A stretch of DNA of 64,000 nt from Deltaproteobacteria bacterium. GTDB taxonomy: Bacteria > Desulfobacterota > Desulfobacteria > Desulfobacterales > B30-G6. A program made the translations under genes and the position numbers. The stretch covers positions 1-64,000 of the forward strand of contig JAJDNW010000088.1 in NCBI GenBank assembly GCA_022340465.1, written 5' to 3'. The notes beneath the pieces were generated by a model. It was not told the DNA's origin. It ran no database searches and saw only the letters and a program-made list of their open reading frames with translations. Below, piece after piece: positions 16,943 to 25,649 of the stretch (its first letter is position 1; each line of letters opens with the position of its first letter).

Positions 16943-19078
16943 TTAATTATTATAAAATTTCTTACCCGATTCAGCCATCGTCTTGATCATGCCGGCGGGT
17001 TTGAAATGCACCCCGTAGGCTTTTTCCAGCGCCACGAGCTTTTCATAGACCTTGTCGAGGCCCCACCTGTCGGCATAGCGCAGGATGCCGCCGCGGTAGG
17101 GCGGAAACCCCGTGCCGTAGATCATGGCCAGGTCCATGTCCTGGGGCCGGTCGCAGATGCCCTCTTCCATCATGTAGGCCGCCTCGTTGATGCCGTTGGC
17201 CAGCATCAGATCCACAATCTCCTGCTCCGGCACCTCCCTGGGGGTTACGCCATTGTCCGCATAATACGTTTTAACCACGTCGACCACTCTGGGGTTGGGC
17301 ACGGGCGCATCACCACTGTAGTCCATGTAGCCGGCTCCTGTTTTGCGCCCATAGTCTCCGATCTGGTAGATCAACTCGGTCAACGGATGAACGGCGTAGC
17401 GTTCGCCCAGTTTTTTTTCGAAGGTTTTGTTGACGTGGTAGTTGATGTCGATGCCGGTGAGGTCGGCCAGGGTTGCCGGCCCCATGGGCATGCCGAAATT
17501 CAACATGGCCTGTTCCACGGCTGCGCCGTCCACGCCGTCGGCAATCAGATACACGCTGCCGCCCATCAGCCCGCCAAGCTGCCGGGAGACATAAAATCCC
17601 GGCCCGTCGTTGACGACGATGGGCACTTTCCTGATGGACCGGCCAAAGGCGACGCTGGTGGCAAGGGTGGCGTCCGACGTCTTATCGGCGCAAATGATTT
17701 CCAGAAGCTGCATGCGGTGGGCCGGATTGAAAAAATGCAGACCGATCATGCGTCCCGGATCGGCAAGAACCGACGCCAACTCCGTAATAGGCAGCGCGGA
17801 GGTGTTGGTCCCGAAAACGGTGTGTTGCGGGCAGATGCCCTCGAGCTGTTTCCAGATGTCCTGCTTGACCTGCATGTTTTCCAGGACCGCCTCGATGACC
17901 AGGTCCACGTCCTTGAGGTCCTCCAGATTCGTGGTCGTGCTGAGCTGGTTCGCCAACATGGCGTCGAGGTCCTGCGGCTTCATCTTCCTTTTCTTGATGG
18001 GGTAGGCAAACGTTTTTTTCACCGAGGCCACCCCTTTTTCGAGGGCTGCGTCGTTGATGTCCCAAAGCGTGGTCTGATAGCCGCCTTTCAGCAGCAGATT
18101 GACGATGCCCGAACCCATGACACCCCCGCCCAGCATGGCCACCTTCTTTATCTTCGCGGGTTTGACGTCTTTGATCCGCGGCAGCCTCCCGGCGGCACGC
18201 GTATTCAGGAAAATGCCGATGAGATTCTTGGCCACATCCGACACCGCGCAATCGGCGAACAGGTCCACCTCCCGTTCCAGATCGGTGTCGATGTCATAGC
18301 TCAATCCCCGGTCGATGGCCTCCACCGCCTTCATGGGGGCGATGTACCCCTTGGATTGGGCCGCGGTCATGGCCTTGGTAACATCCATCACGGCCTTTTT
18401 CTCGGCGGCACTGGGCAGCCAAAAGTGCTGGTTGCGGGTCATCCGGGCTTTGCGGTTCAATTCTCCGCTCAAAAAACGGCGCGCGGCGGCCACGGCCGTC
18501 TCCACCAGATTATCCGCACCCACAACCTGATCCACCAACCCCCACCGGTGGGCCTTCTCCGCCTTGATGGGCTTGCCCATGGTAATCATTTCCAGGGCAT
18601 AGCGCAGAGCGATCAGGCGCGGCAGCCGCTGGGTGCCGCCGCCACCGGGAATCAGGCCGATCTGCACTTCAGGCTGTCCCAGGTTGATGCCTTCCGCCGC
18701 AACCCTGTAGTGGCAGCCCATGGCGATCTCGAGTCCTCCGCCCAGGCAGTTGCCGTTGATAGCCGCCACCACCGGCTTGGGTCCGGTCTCGATGCTGCTG
18801 ATAAAACGCGTGCCTTCCAGACCCAGCCCCAGGAGGTCCTCCTTTTTCTTCACGGTCAGAATCTGGGTGATGTCCGCGCCGGCGATGAAGTTCTTGCCGG
18901 TACCTGTAATCACAATGGCCTTTATCGCATCGTCCTCGTAGGCTCCTGAAAAGGCCTGGGCCAGTTCCTCCATAAAGTGTGGGGAAAGTTGGTTGACCGG
19001 TGGGTTGTCCATGGTGAACACGGCAACCCCGTCATTGACCGCCACGGCAATGGTTTTAAAATCGGTTTTCATAATCAC
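16943..19078 (-). CDS. Enoyl-CoA hydratase/3-hydroxyacyl-CoA dehydrogenase (FadJ/FadB-like)
   Basis: A 711-residue bifunctional beta-oxidation enzyme. Residues ~1-200 are the crotonase domain, with oxyanion-hole segments FIAGADI (around 65) and NCLGGGLEIAMGCHYRVAAEG (around 110-130; the catalytic Glu is in the family position). From ~310 comes the NAD-binding domain (AMLGGGVMGSGI), then two 3-hydroxyacyl-CoA dehydrogenase C-terminal domains (ADPGRMIGLHFFNPAHRM). It converts trans-2-enoyl-CoA to 3-ketoacyl-CoA. The size matches FadJ/FadB. Enoyl-CoA would come from the adjacent dehydrogenases and from AbfD (crotonyl-CoA). Confidence 0.93.
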   Translation of the reverse strand: MIMKTDFKTIAVAVNDGVAVFTMDNPPVNQLSPHFMEELAQAFSGAYEDDAIKAIVITGTGKNFIAGADITQILTVKKKEDLLGLGLEGTRFISSIETGPKPVVAAINGNCLGGGLEIAMGCHYRVAAEGINLGQPEVQIGLIPGGGGTQRLPRLIALRYALEMITMGKPIKAEKAHRWGLVDQVVGADNLVETAVAAARRFLSGELNRKARMTRNQHFWLPSAAEKKAVMDVTKAMTAAQSKGYIAPMKAVEAIDRGLSYDIDTDLEREVDLFADCAVSDVAKNLIGIFLNTRAAGRLPRIKDVKPAKIKKVAMLGGGVMGSGIVNLLLKGGYQTTLWDINDAALEKGVASVKKTFAYPIKKRKMKPQDLDAMLANQLSTTTNLEDLKDVDLVIEAVLENMQVKQDIWKQLEGICPQHTVFGTNTSALPITELASVLADPGRMIGLHFFNPAHRMQLLEIICADKTSDATLATSVAFGRSIRKVPIVVNDGPGFYVSRQLGGLMGGSVYLIADGVDGAAVEQAMLNFGMPMGPATLADLTGIDINYHVNKTFEKKLGERYAVHPLTELIYQIGDYGRKTGAGYMDYSGDAPVPNPRVVDVVKTYYADNGVTPREVPEQEIVDLMLANGINEAAYMMEEGICDRPQDMDLAMIYGTGFPPYRGGILRYADRWGLDKVYEKLVALEKAYGVHFKPAGMIKTMAESGKKFYNN

Positions 19079-19163
19079 TCCTTTTTTTGTTGCCCGACAG
19101 GTTCGGTCCTGAATTAATCAAAAAAACGCCTTCATCCCGAAGTCGCGAAAACCTGATTCCGCT

Positions 19164-20831
19164 TTACTTCCCTGCAGACTTTTCCAGCTCTTCCTGTCGC
19201 AGCACCTTGCGCAGAATTTTACCGACAGCCGATTTGGGCAGCTCTTCACGGAACTCGACTATTTTGGGCGCCTTGTAGGCGGCCAGCTTTTCCCGGCAAA
19301 ACGTCATAATCTCCTCTTCGGTGGCGCTTTCGCCGGGTTTAACCACCACGAAGGCCTTGACCGTTTCCCCCCGGTAGTCATCCGGTACCCCCACGGACAC
19401 GGCATCGGCCACCTTGGGGTGTTCGAAGAGAACCTCGTCGATTTCCCGGGGGTAGATGTTGTAGCCGCCGGCAATGATCATGTCCTTCTTGCGGTCCACG
19501 ATGGCAAAGTAGTCGTCGTCATCCTGCACCGCTATGTCCCCGGTGTACAGCCAGCCGTCCTTGAGCTGCCCTGCGGTTTCCTCGGGGTTGTTCCAATAGC
19601 CTTGCATGACCAGAGGGCTCTTGATGATCAACTCGCCCCGTTCACCCCTGGAAACATCCTCGGTGCCATTTTCGATATCCACAATTCTCACGTCCGTGTC
19701 CGGAAAGGGAATGCCGATGCTGCCGGCCTTGCTCATGCCCATCAGTGGATTGGCGATTCCCAGCGACGTGGTTTCGCTCATGCCCCAGCCCTCCCCGTAA
19801 TTGACGCCCATGTCCTGAGCCTGTTCGATGAGCTCCAGGGGCATGGGGCCGCCGCCCGAATTGAAAAGGCCCAGCCTCTTGGCCAAATTGATCTCGGTCG
19901 CCTTGGGGTGGTTGATGATGGCGTTGATCATGGTGGGAACGGCCGGAAAGAAGGTAATCTGGTCGAAGCCTTCCAGGATCCCCATGATCTCGTCCAGCTC
20001 GAAGCGGGGGGCGATGATCTGGGTGGCGCAGTTGAACATGGCCCAGCTGAGGACGACGATGGTTCCGTACACGTGAAAGTACGGCAGAACCGCCATGACG
20101 CTCCTCTTTTCAGGCGGCGTGAGGCCGGTGGTGGCAGCCCCCCACAGACTGCACTGCATGGCGGCGGCCACCAGGTTGGCGTGGGTCAGTACGGCGCCCT
20201 TGGGCAGGCCGGTGGTCCCCCCGGTAAACTGGATCAGGGCCGGGTCGTCAACCGCTATGTCGATTCTGGGCAACGAGGTGCTGGTGGATGCCTCCAGCAT
20301 CGTCGAAAAATGGTACCAGCCCTCCTCCAGTTCCAGTTCCGCCGGTGTACTCTGGCCAAAGCCGTCGATGTAGTCCGTCACCCGGGTGACGACGACCCGT
20401 GCGATATCGACCTCTTGGCACAATGCCCGGACATTGGGCAGGACCATGTCAAAGGTAATCAGCGTCGACACACCGGTGTTGGCGGTGAGGCCTTTGAGTT
20501 CCTCCGCCGTGTACATGGGGTTCAGGTTCACCACGACGGCTCCCAGGTACAGGGCCGCATAGTAGGAAATGATGTACTGGGGGCTGTTGGGTAGATGGAC
20601 GCCGACACGATCGCCTTTCGCGACACCGGCCTCCCCCAGGGCATGGGCCATGCGCAGTATCTGCGAGCGCAGTTCCCAAAAGGTCAACACCGTCCCAAAA
20701 AAATTGGTGGCGGCCTTGTCGGGAAAGGAACTGGCCGGAAGTTTGAGCAAGTCATGGGCCAAAATACTCGGGTAGCGGATGGTCTCCGGAACATTCCAGT
20801 CATAGTGCCGTTGCCATGGTCTAGATTTCAT
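19164..20831 (-). CDS. Long-chain acyl-CoA synthetase (AMP-forming)
   Basis: A 555-residue ANL-superfamily ligase activating a carboxylic acid to acyl-CoA with ATP. It has the P-loop-like motif FTGGTTGLPKG (around residue 205), YGEGWGMSE (near 347), the hinge region with GWLYTGDIA (near 434) and the C-terminal catalytic Lys in PKSAVGKILRK (near 540). Length matches FadD. It sits 85 bp upstream of the FadJ-like gene on the same strand. In the lva-type pathway the corresponding ligase activates 4-hydroxy or 4-keto acids, so it may take hydroxy acids (inference). Confidence 0.92.
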   Translation of the reverse strand: MKSRPWQRHYDWNVPETIRYPSILAHDLLKLPASSFPDKAATNFFGTVLTFWELRSQILRMAHALGEAGVAKGDRVGVHLPNSPQYIISYYAALYLGAVVVNLNPMYTAEELKGLTANTGVSTLITFDMVLPNVRALCQEVDIARVVVTRVTDYIDGFGQSTPAELELEEGWYHFSTMLEASTSTSLPRIDIAVDDPALIQFTGGTTGLPKGAVLTHANLVAAAMQCSLWGAATTGLTPPEKRSVMAVLPYFHVYGTIVVLSWAMFNCATQIIAPRFELDEIMGILEGFDQITFFPAVPTMINAIINHPKATEINLAKRLGLFNSGGGPMPLELIEQAQDMGVNYGEGWGMSETTSLGIANPLMGMSKAGSIGIPFPDTDVRIVDIENGTEDVSRGERGELIIKSPLVMQGYWNNPEETAGQLKDGWLYTGDIAVQDDDDYFAIVDRKKDMIIAGGYNIYPREIDEVLFEHPKVADAVSVGVPDDYRGETVKAFVVVKPGESATEEEIMTFCREKLAAYKAPKIVEFREELPKSAVGKILRKVLRQEELEKSAGK

Positions 20832-20978
20832 ACGATTTCCTCCTTAGCTCTTCGCTTTCTCGGCTTCTAGCGTGGTTGCCAGAAAAACGTTCCGAATGGC
20901 GTGCATGGCCCTCCCTGAAATTTTCAAGGGGCACATCGTTAATATTCCGCATGGCCGTCGCTGTGCTCGGCCGGATTG

Positions 20979-21033
20979 AAAATATCAGGGACGGCCTCTA
21001 TTTCGACTTTCAATCGGAACATACTTATGGCAA
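20979..21033. repeat. 55-bp dispersed repeat, copy 2
   Basis: Second copy of the 55-bp element at 3976-4030 (three mismatches, same orientation). It lies in the spacer between the acyl-CoA dehydrogenase stop (19 bp away) and the ligase start. Here it also has flanking arms GATTGAAA/TTTCAATC that copy 1 only partly keeps. Both copies have GTGCTC shortly before them, with a ~10-bp insertion in this one. Confidence 0.8.
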
Positions 21034-21052
21034 GGGCTATAACCCGCGGCGA

Positions 21053-22870
21053 TTACAGCCCGCCGAAGGCTGCTTCCGATATCTCCACCGCGGCTCCGGA
21101 GCCTTCCAGGACGGCGTCCATCTTGCCGCCGGCTACAGGCAGCACCGTTTGGATGAAAAATTCGGCGGACTTGATCTGGCCTTCATAAAAATTGACGTCC
21201 TTTTTCTTGGCGCCCTTGCCCAGCTTGTCGGCTGCGATCGACGCGCGCCACAGCAGCATCCAGGCCATGATCACATCGCCCATGGCCTCCATAAAGGGGA
21301 AGGCGTGGGCAAAAGCGGTTTTGAACGCCGGCGATACGCCCATCTTCCCCAGGTGCATGGCGGTTTCACCCAGCCGGTTCAGGGCGTGTTCCACCTTAGC
21401 GGCCAGCGCTGCCGTCGCTTCCTGCTCCTTTGCAGCCGCAATGGCCTTTTGAACCTCGCCCATGAAGTTCATGAAGACTTTGCCCTCCTGCATGCCCAGC
21501 TTGCGGCCCAGCAGATCCATGGCCTGGATACCGTCCGTGCCCTCGTAAATAGAGGCAATCTTGCAGTCCCGGGCCAGTTGTTCGACAGGGTACTCGCGCG
21601 TGTAGCCGTACCCGCCGTAAACCTGCATGGCCTCGATGCAGACGTCGAAGCCGCGCTGGGCACAATAGGCCTTGACCAGGGGCGTCAAGAGATCGGCCAG
21701 GCCCTGGTAGAATGCCTTTTCCTCCTCGTTTTCAGTGGTTTCCAAAATGTCAAAGCACCGGCCCACGTAGTAGACGAAGCTGCGCATGCCCTCGACATGG
21801 GCCTTCATCCCCAACAGCATGCGCCGGACATCCGGGTGACGGATGATCGGCACCTGGGGGGCTTCCTTGTCGGCAAGGTTGTCCATATCACGCCCCTGAA
21901 GCCTTTCCCGCGCATAGTTCACCGCGTAGAGGTAAGCCGTCGTGGCGTGGTTGAAACCCTGGAATCCTACTCCCAGGCGAGCCTCGTTCATCATGTAAAA
22001 CATGATGTGCATGCCCTTGTTCTCCTCTCCGAGCAGAAAACCCCGGCAGCCGCCCTTGCTGCCCAGGGAGATGCTGCAGGTAGCGGAGGCGTGGATGCCC
22101 ATCTTTTCCTCGATCCCGGTACAGACCACGTCATTGGGCTCACCCAGGCTGCCGTCCGGGTTCACCCATATTTTGGGAACCAGAAAGATGGAGATGCCCT
22201 TGGTGCCGGCCGGCGCCCCTTCGATGCGGGCCAGAACGGGGTGGATGATGTTTTCGGCCAGGTCATGCTCACCGTTGGTGATGAAAATCTTGTCGCCTTT
22301 GATGGAATAGGTGCCGTCAGGGTTCTTTTCAGCCGTGGTTGTGAGGGCGCCAACGTCTGATCCCGCGTTCGATTCGGTGAGCAGCATGGTCCCTCCCCAG
22401 ACACCGGTGTACAGTTTTTTCAGGAACAGATTTTTCTGCTCCGCCGTCCCGAAAAGCTCCACCATTTTACCCGTCCCATGGCCCATGCGGGCGTAGTTGA
22501 CCAGGGCGTAGTTGCCGCCGGTGATGTATTCGCTGGCGGCAAGACTGATGAGATTGGGCAGCCCCTGCCCCCCCACTTCAGGGTCTTCGGTCAGAGACGT
22601 CCATTCATTTTCGATGACCAGTTCATGCGGACGGCGAAAGCACTCGGGCACCTTGACCTGCCCCTTTTCGAAGGTCAGGCCGATTTTGTCGCCTTCCGCA
22701 TATGTGGGCAGGAGTTCCTTGATCGCAAAGCTGCGGGCTTCTGAAATGATCATGTCGAACACCTTGCGGTTCAAATCCGCAAACTTGTCGTGTTTAAGCA
22801 GGGCTTCCGCGTCCAGCTGCTCGTAAAGTGCGAATTCAATATCGCGGCGATCTGCAATTACCTGTGCCAT
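21053..22870 (-). CDS. Acyl-CoA dehydrogenase, long form (~600 residues)
   Basis: A 605-residue acyl-CoA dehydrogenase with the extra C-terminal helical domain found in the long bacterial ACADs. It oxidises acyl-CoA to trans-2-enoyl-CoA with electrons to ETF. The FAD/substrate motif MLLTESNAGSDVGAL is near residue 155, and the catalytic Glu lies in IYEGTDGIQAMDLLGRK near residue 440. The remaining ~150 residues are the family-specific tail. It lies 221 bp ahead of the ligase gene and 53 bp downstream of the kinase-like gene, on the same strand. Confidence 0.92.
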   Translation of the reverse strand: MAQVIADRRDIEFALYEQLDAEALLKHDKFADLNRKVFDMIISEARSFAIKELLPTYAEGDKIGLTFEKGQVKVPECFRRPHELVIENEWTSLTEDPEVGGQGLPNLISLAASEYITGGNYALVNYARMGHGTGKMVELFGTAEQKNLFLKKLYTGVWGGTMLLTESNAGSDVGALTTTAEKNPDGTYSIKGDKIFITNGEHDLAENIIHPVLARIEGAPAGTKGISIFLVPKIWVNPDGSLGEPNDVVCTGIEEKMGIHASATCSISLGSKGGCRGFLLGEENKGMHIMFYMMNEARLGVGFQGFNHATTAYLYAVNYARERLQGRDMDNLADKEAPQVPIIRHPDVRRMLLGMKAHVEGMRSFVYYVGRCFDILETTENEEEKAFYQGLADLLTPLVKAYCAQRGFDVCIEAMQVYGGYGYTREYPVEQLARDCKIASIYEGTDGIQAMDLLGRKLGMQEGKVFMNFMGEVQKAIAAAKEQEATAALAAKVEHALNRLGETAMHLGKMGVSPAFKTAFAHAFPFMEAMGDVIMAWMLLWRASIAADKLGKGAKKKDVNFYEGQIKSAEFFIQTVLPVAGGKMDAVLEGSGAAVEISEAAFGGL

Positions 22871-22923
22871 TTTCTATCCTCCCGATTTAAATATTTTTTG
22901 CGTTTTTTAGACCCAAGGGCCGA

Positions 22924-23994
22924 TTATAGTTTCGACTTTTCGATAATGCGCATGGCGGCCCGCTCCAGAATACCGGTGACGCCGCCAAGCACCTTGAAAC
23001 GTTCGTCCTGCGTCTGGCCATGGTAGAAACGATAGTAAATCTGCTGGACGATGCCCGCCAGTTTGAACAGACCGAAGCAGTAGTAAAAATCATAGTGCCG
23101 CATGGATCGGCCGGAAAGGCTTTCGTAGCAGGCCACCAGTTCGCGGCGCGTCAGGGCACCCTGCGCATTGGTGGGAACCGTCCGGATAAGTTGCATCTCT
23201 TCAGGATCGCCTTCCTCCACCCAGTAGGCCAGGGTACCGCCCAGGTCCATCAGGGGATCGCCCAGGGTGGTCATTTCCCAATCCAGAACGCCGATGATAT
23301 TCAAAGGATTTTCCGGATCGAGCACCACGTTGTCAAATTTGTAGTCGTTGTGGATAATGCACGGCGAATCGGTATCCGGCGGCATTTTCTCCTGAAGCCA
23401 GGACATCACCGTCTCGGCGTCGGGCACGTCGGGCGTGCGGGCGGCCCGGAAGCGCCGGCTCCACCCGGTGACCTGGCGCTCCACATACCCCTCGGGTTTA
23501 CCGAAATCCCCCAGCCCGATCTTGTCGTAATTCACGTCGTGCAGCGCATAAAGCACCTGCATGAGGTTCCGACAAAGCTGCGTTACACCATAAGGCTCCA
23601 GGCCCAGCGAGGACGGGATCTCCTTTCTCAGAACAATTCCCTGAATCCGATCCATGACATAGAAGGGACACCCCATCACAGCAGGATCCTCGGTGTAAAC
23701 CAAGGGCTGAGGGCAGTATGGATATACCGGTGCAAGGGCTTTTAGCACCGTGTACTCCCGCTTCATGTCATGGCCCGATTTGGGTTTGGTGCCGAACGGG
23801 GGGCGGCGCAGCACCATTTCCCGGCCGCCCATGGTGATAAGATAGGTCAGATTCGACGCCCCGCCGGGAAACTGCTGGACGGTCATCTCCCCCGCAAGGC
23901 CGGGAACGGCCCCGCGCAGAAAGGCCTCGACCTTTACGGCGTCGAGCGCCTCGCCCTTTCTTACCGCGGCGGCTTGATCGATGTGCTCCATCAT
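22924..23994 (-). CDS. ACAD10/11-type phosphotransferase (LvaA-like 4-hydroxyacyl-CoA kinase)
   Basis: About 356 residues of the aminoglycoside-phosphotransferase fold. It has the Lys-containing nucleotide region REMVLRRPPFGTKPKSGHD (near residue 60), the catalytic loop IIHNDYKFDNVVLD (near 210) and the metal Asp in GVLDWEMTTLGDP (near 230). The N-terminal segment FPGGASNLTY is typical of the kinase domain of ACAD10/ACAD11 and of LvaA of the levulinate pathway, which phosphorylate the 4-hydroxyl of 4-hydroxyacyl-CoAs. The frame is open to a TTG at 24012, but ATG at 23994 has AAGGAAAG 8-15 nt upstream. An ACAD11-type dehydrogenase gene lies 288 bp upstream, supporting the assignment. Confidence 0.85.
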   Translation of the reverse strand: MMEHIDQAAAVRKGEALDAVKVEAFLRGAVPGLAGEMTVQQFPGGASNLTYLITMGGREMVLRRPPFGTKPKSGHDMKREYTVLKALAPVYPYCPQPLVYTEDPAVMGCPFYVMDRIQGIVLRKEIPSSLGLEPYGVTQLCRNLMQVLYALHDVNYDKIGLGDFGKPEGYVERQVTGWSRRFRAARTPDVPDAETVMSWLQEKMPPDTDSPCIIHNDYKFDNVVLDPENPLNIIGVLDWEMTTLGDPLMDLGGTLAYWVEEGDPEEMQLIRTVPTNAQGALTRRELVACYESLSGRSMRHYDFYYCFGLFKLAGIVQQIYYRFYHGQTQDERFKVLGGVTGILERAAMRIIEKSKL

Positions 23995-24282
23995 GGATAA
24001 GCTTTCCTTCAATTTTTAGCCGCTCAACTAAACACTACTTCCCATTCTATACTGCTTCTAGAAGGGACCAGGGGTCCAGGGTTCAAGGATTCGAGTGGAA
24101 AAGTAGCCCATAGCTGATGGCTGCCAAAAGCTAACAGCAAAGAGCATTCACCTGAATAACAACATCGCAAGTTTCTGGATAGAACCACCGGTACCTTCCA
24201 AGGATCTTCCCTATTTAGCCATGTTGTTTATGCAACCTCGGGGTTCACTTGGCCCCTCGGCCCCTGACCCCTCGAATCCTGC

Positions 24283-25488
24283 TTACTTGACCACCTTGCC
24301 TTCGTATTCCTTCAATATCCTGCGGGCCACCGATACCTTGTGGACCTCATCGGCGCCGTCGTAGATTCGGGATGCGCGTTCGTGGCGGTAAAAGAAGGAG
24401 ATGATCGTGTCGTCCGTCATGCCCAGCCCGCCGTGCACCTGAAGGGCCCTGTCAATCACCTTCTGCATGGTGTTGGCCACCACGAACTTGATCAGGGAAA
24501 TATCCTGGCGAGCTTCCTTGACGCCCACGTTTTCAATGGTCCACGCGGTGTGCAGCACCATCAGGCGGGCCGCCCTGATTTCGGCCGCACATTCGGCAAT
24601 CCATGACTGGATGATCTGCTTGCTCGCCAGGGTTTTCCCGGGGGCGATGATCCGTGTCATCGCCCTGTGGCACATCAAATCGAAGACCCTGTTGCAGATG
24701 CCGATCCAACGCATGCAGTGATGAATCCTGCCCGGGCCGAGCCGGTCCTGGGCAATGATGAAGGCCTGCCCTTCGGGGCCTAGCAGGTTTTCCTGCGGCA
24801 CACGGCACGACTGATAGAGAATTTCGCCATGACTGAAATAGTCATCCCCGGCATGGCCCATCACCGGAATGTTGCGCACCAAATTGAAGCCCGGTGTGTC
24901 CGTGGGGACGATGATCATGCTCGTACGCAAATAGGGGGCCTCATCGGGATTGGTCACCGCCATGACGATAGCAAATGCCGCTCCGTCGGCGGAAGATGTG
25001 TACCACTTGTGGCCGTTGATGACATAATCGTCCCCGTCTTTGATGGCGGTGGTATCCATCATAACCGGGTTCGAACCGGGAAGGTCCACCTCGGTCATGG
25101 AAAAACAGGAACGAATCTGTCCATCCACCAGCGGCTTGAGCCACCGCTTTTTCTGCTCCTCCGAACCGTATTTGTAAAGGATCTCGATATTGCCCGCGTC
25201 CGGCGCCTGGCAGCCGAACGCCAGAAATCCCAGGGGAGTCCCGCCCAGAACCTCCGAAACCAGGCCGTGTTCGACAAGGTTGAGCCCCATGCCCCCGTAC
25301 TCCTTGGGATGGTTGGGTGCCCACAGCTCCATCTTTTTAACCATGGCCTGCTTCTCCCTGATAACCGGTATCATACTGCTGGCGTCTTTGGTAAGAAACT
25401 CGGGCTCGAGGGGAATGAGTTCCTTTTCGACAAATTCTTTCATCATCCCTAAAATGGTCTGCATTTTCTCGGAAATAGTGAAATCCAT
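24283..25488 (-). CDS. ACAD10/11-type acyl-CoA dehydrogenase (LvaC-like)
   Basis: A 401-residue acyl-CoA dehydrogenase that most resembles the ACAD domain of ACAD10/11. It shares QAPDAGNIEILYKYGSEEQ near residue 95 and DRLGPGRIHHCMR near residue 248. The usual catalytic Glu segment (YEGT) is replaced by YDGADEVHK near residue 380, again as in ACAD11. In that family the enzyme eliminates phosphate from 4-phosphoacyl-CoA and isomerises to enoyl-CoA rather than doing simple dehydrogenation. With the kinase gene just downstream this forms a split LvaA/LvaC pair; in animals the two domains are fused. Confidence 0.87.
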   Translation of the reverse strand: MDFTISEKMQTILGMMKEFVEKELIPLEPEFLTKDASSMIPVIREKQAMVKKMELWAPNHPKEYGGMGLNLVEHGLVSEVLGGTPLGFLAFGCQAPDAGNIEILYKYGSEEQKKRWLKPLVDGQIRSCFSMTEVDLPGSNPVMMDTTAIKDGDDYVINGHKWYTSSADGAAFAIVMAVTNPDEAPYLRTSMIIVPTDTPGFNLVRNIPVMGHAGDDYFSHGEILYQSCRVPQENLLGPEGQAFIIAQDRLGPGRIHHCMRWIGICNRVFDLMCHRAMTRIIAPGKTLASKQIIQSWIAECAAEIRAARLMVLHTAWTIENVGVKEARQDISLIKFVVANTMQKVIDRALQVHGGLGMTDDTIISFFYRHERASRIYDGADEVHKVSVARRILKEYEGKVVK

Positions 25489-25649
25489 GTTACCTCCTCC
25501 TCGTTAGAAACAGTCGCTCGTTTTTCCAGACCGGATCAATCCCCCACCGGTTTGATCCGTGAGCCGATCGGGTACCGGCGACGGTTTCCAATGCAAATAA
25601 ATGTTCGTGTTCCGGGTTTATCTGAGTTCGCTGACATTCCAGCGGTTGC

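Noticed and set aside
24065-24281. Degenerate G-rich inverted segments in the spacer between the kinase and ACAD genes
   Set aside because: The arms share GGATTCGAG but are otherwise low-complexity and do not align as a clean repeat.
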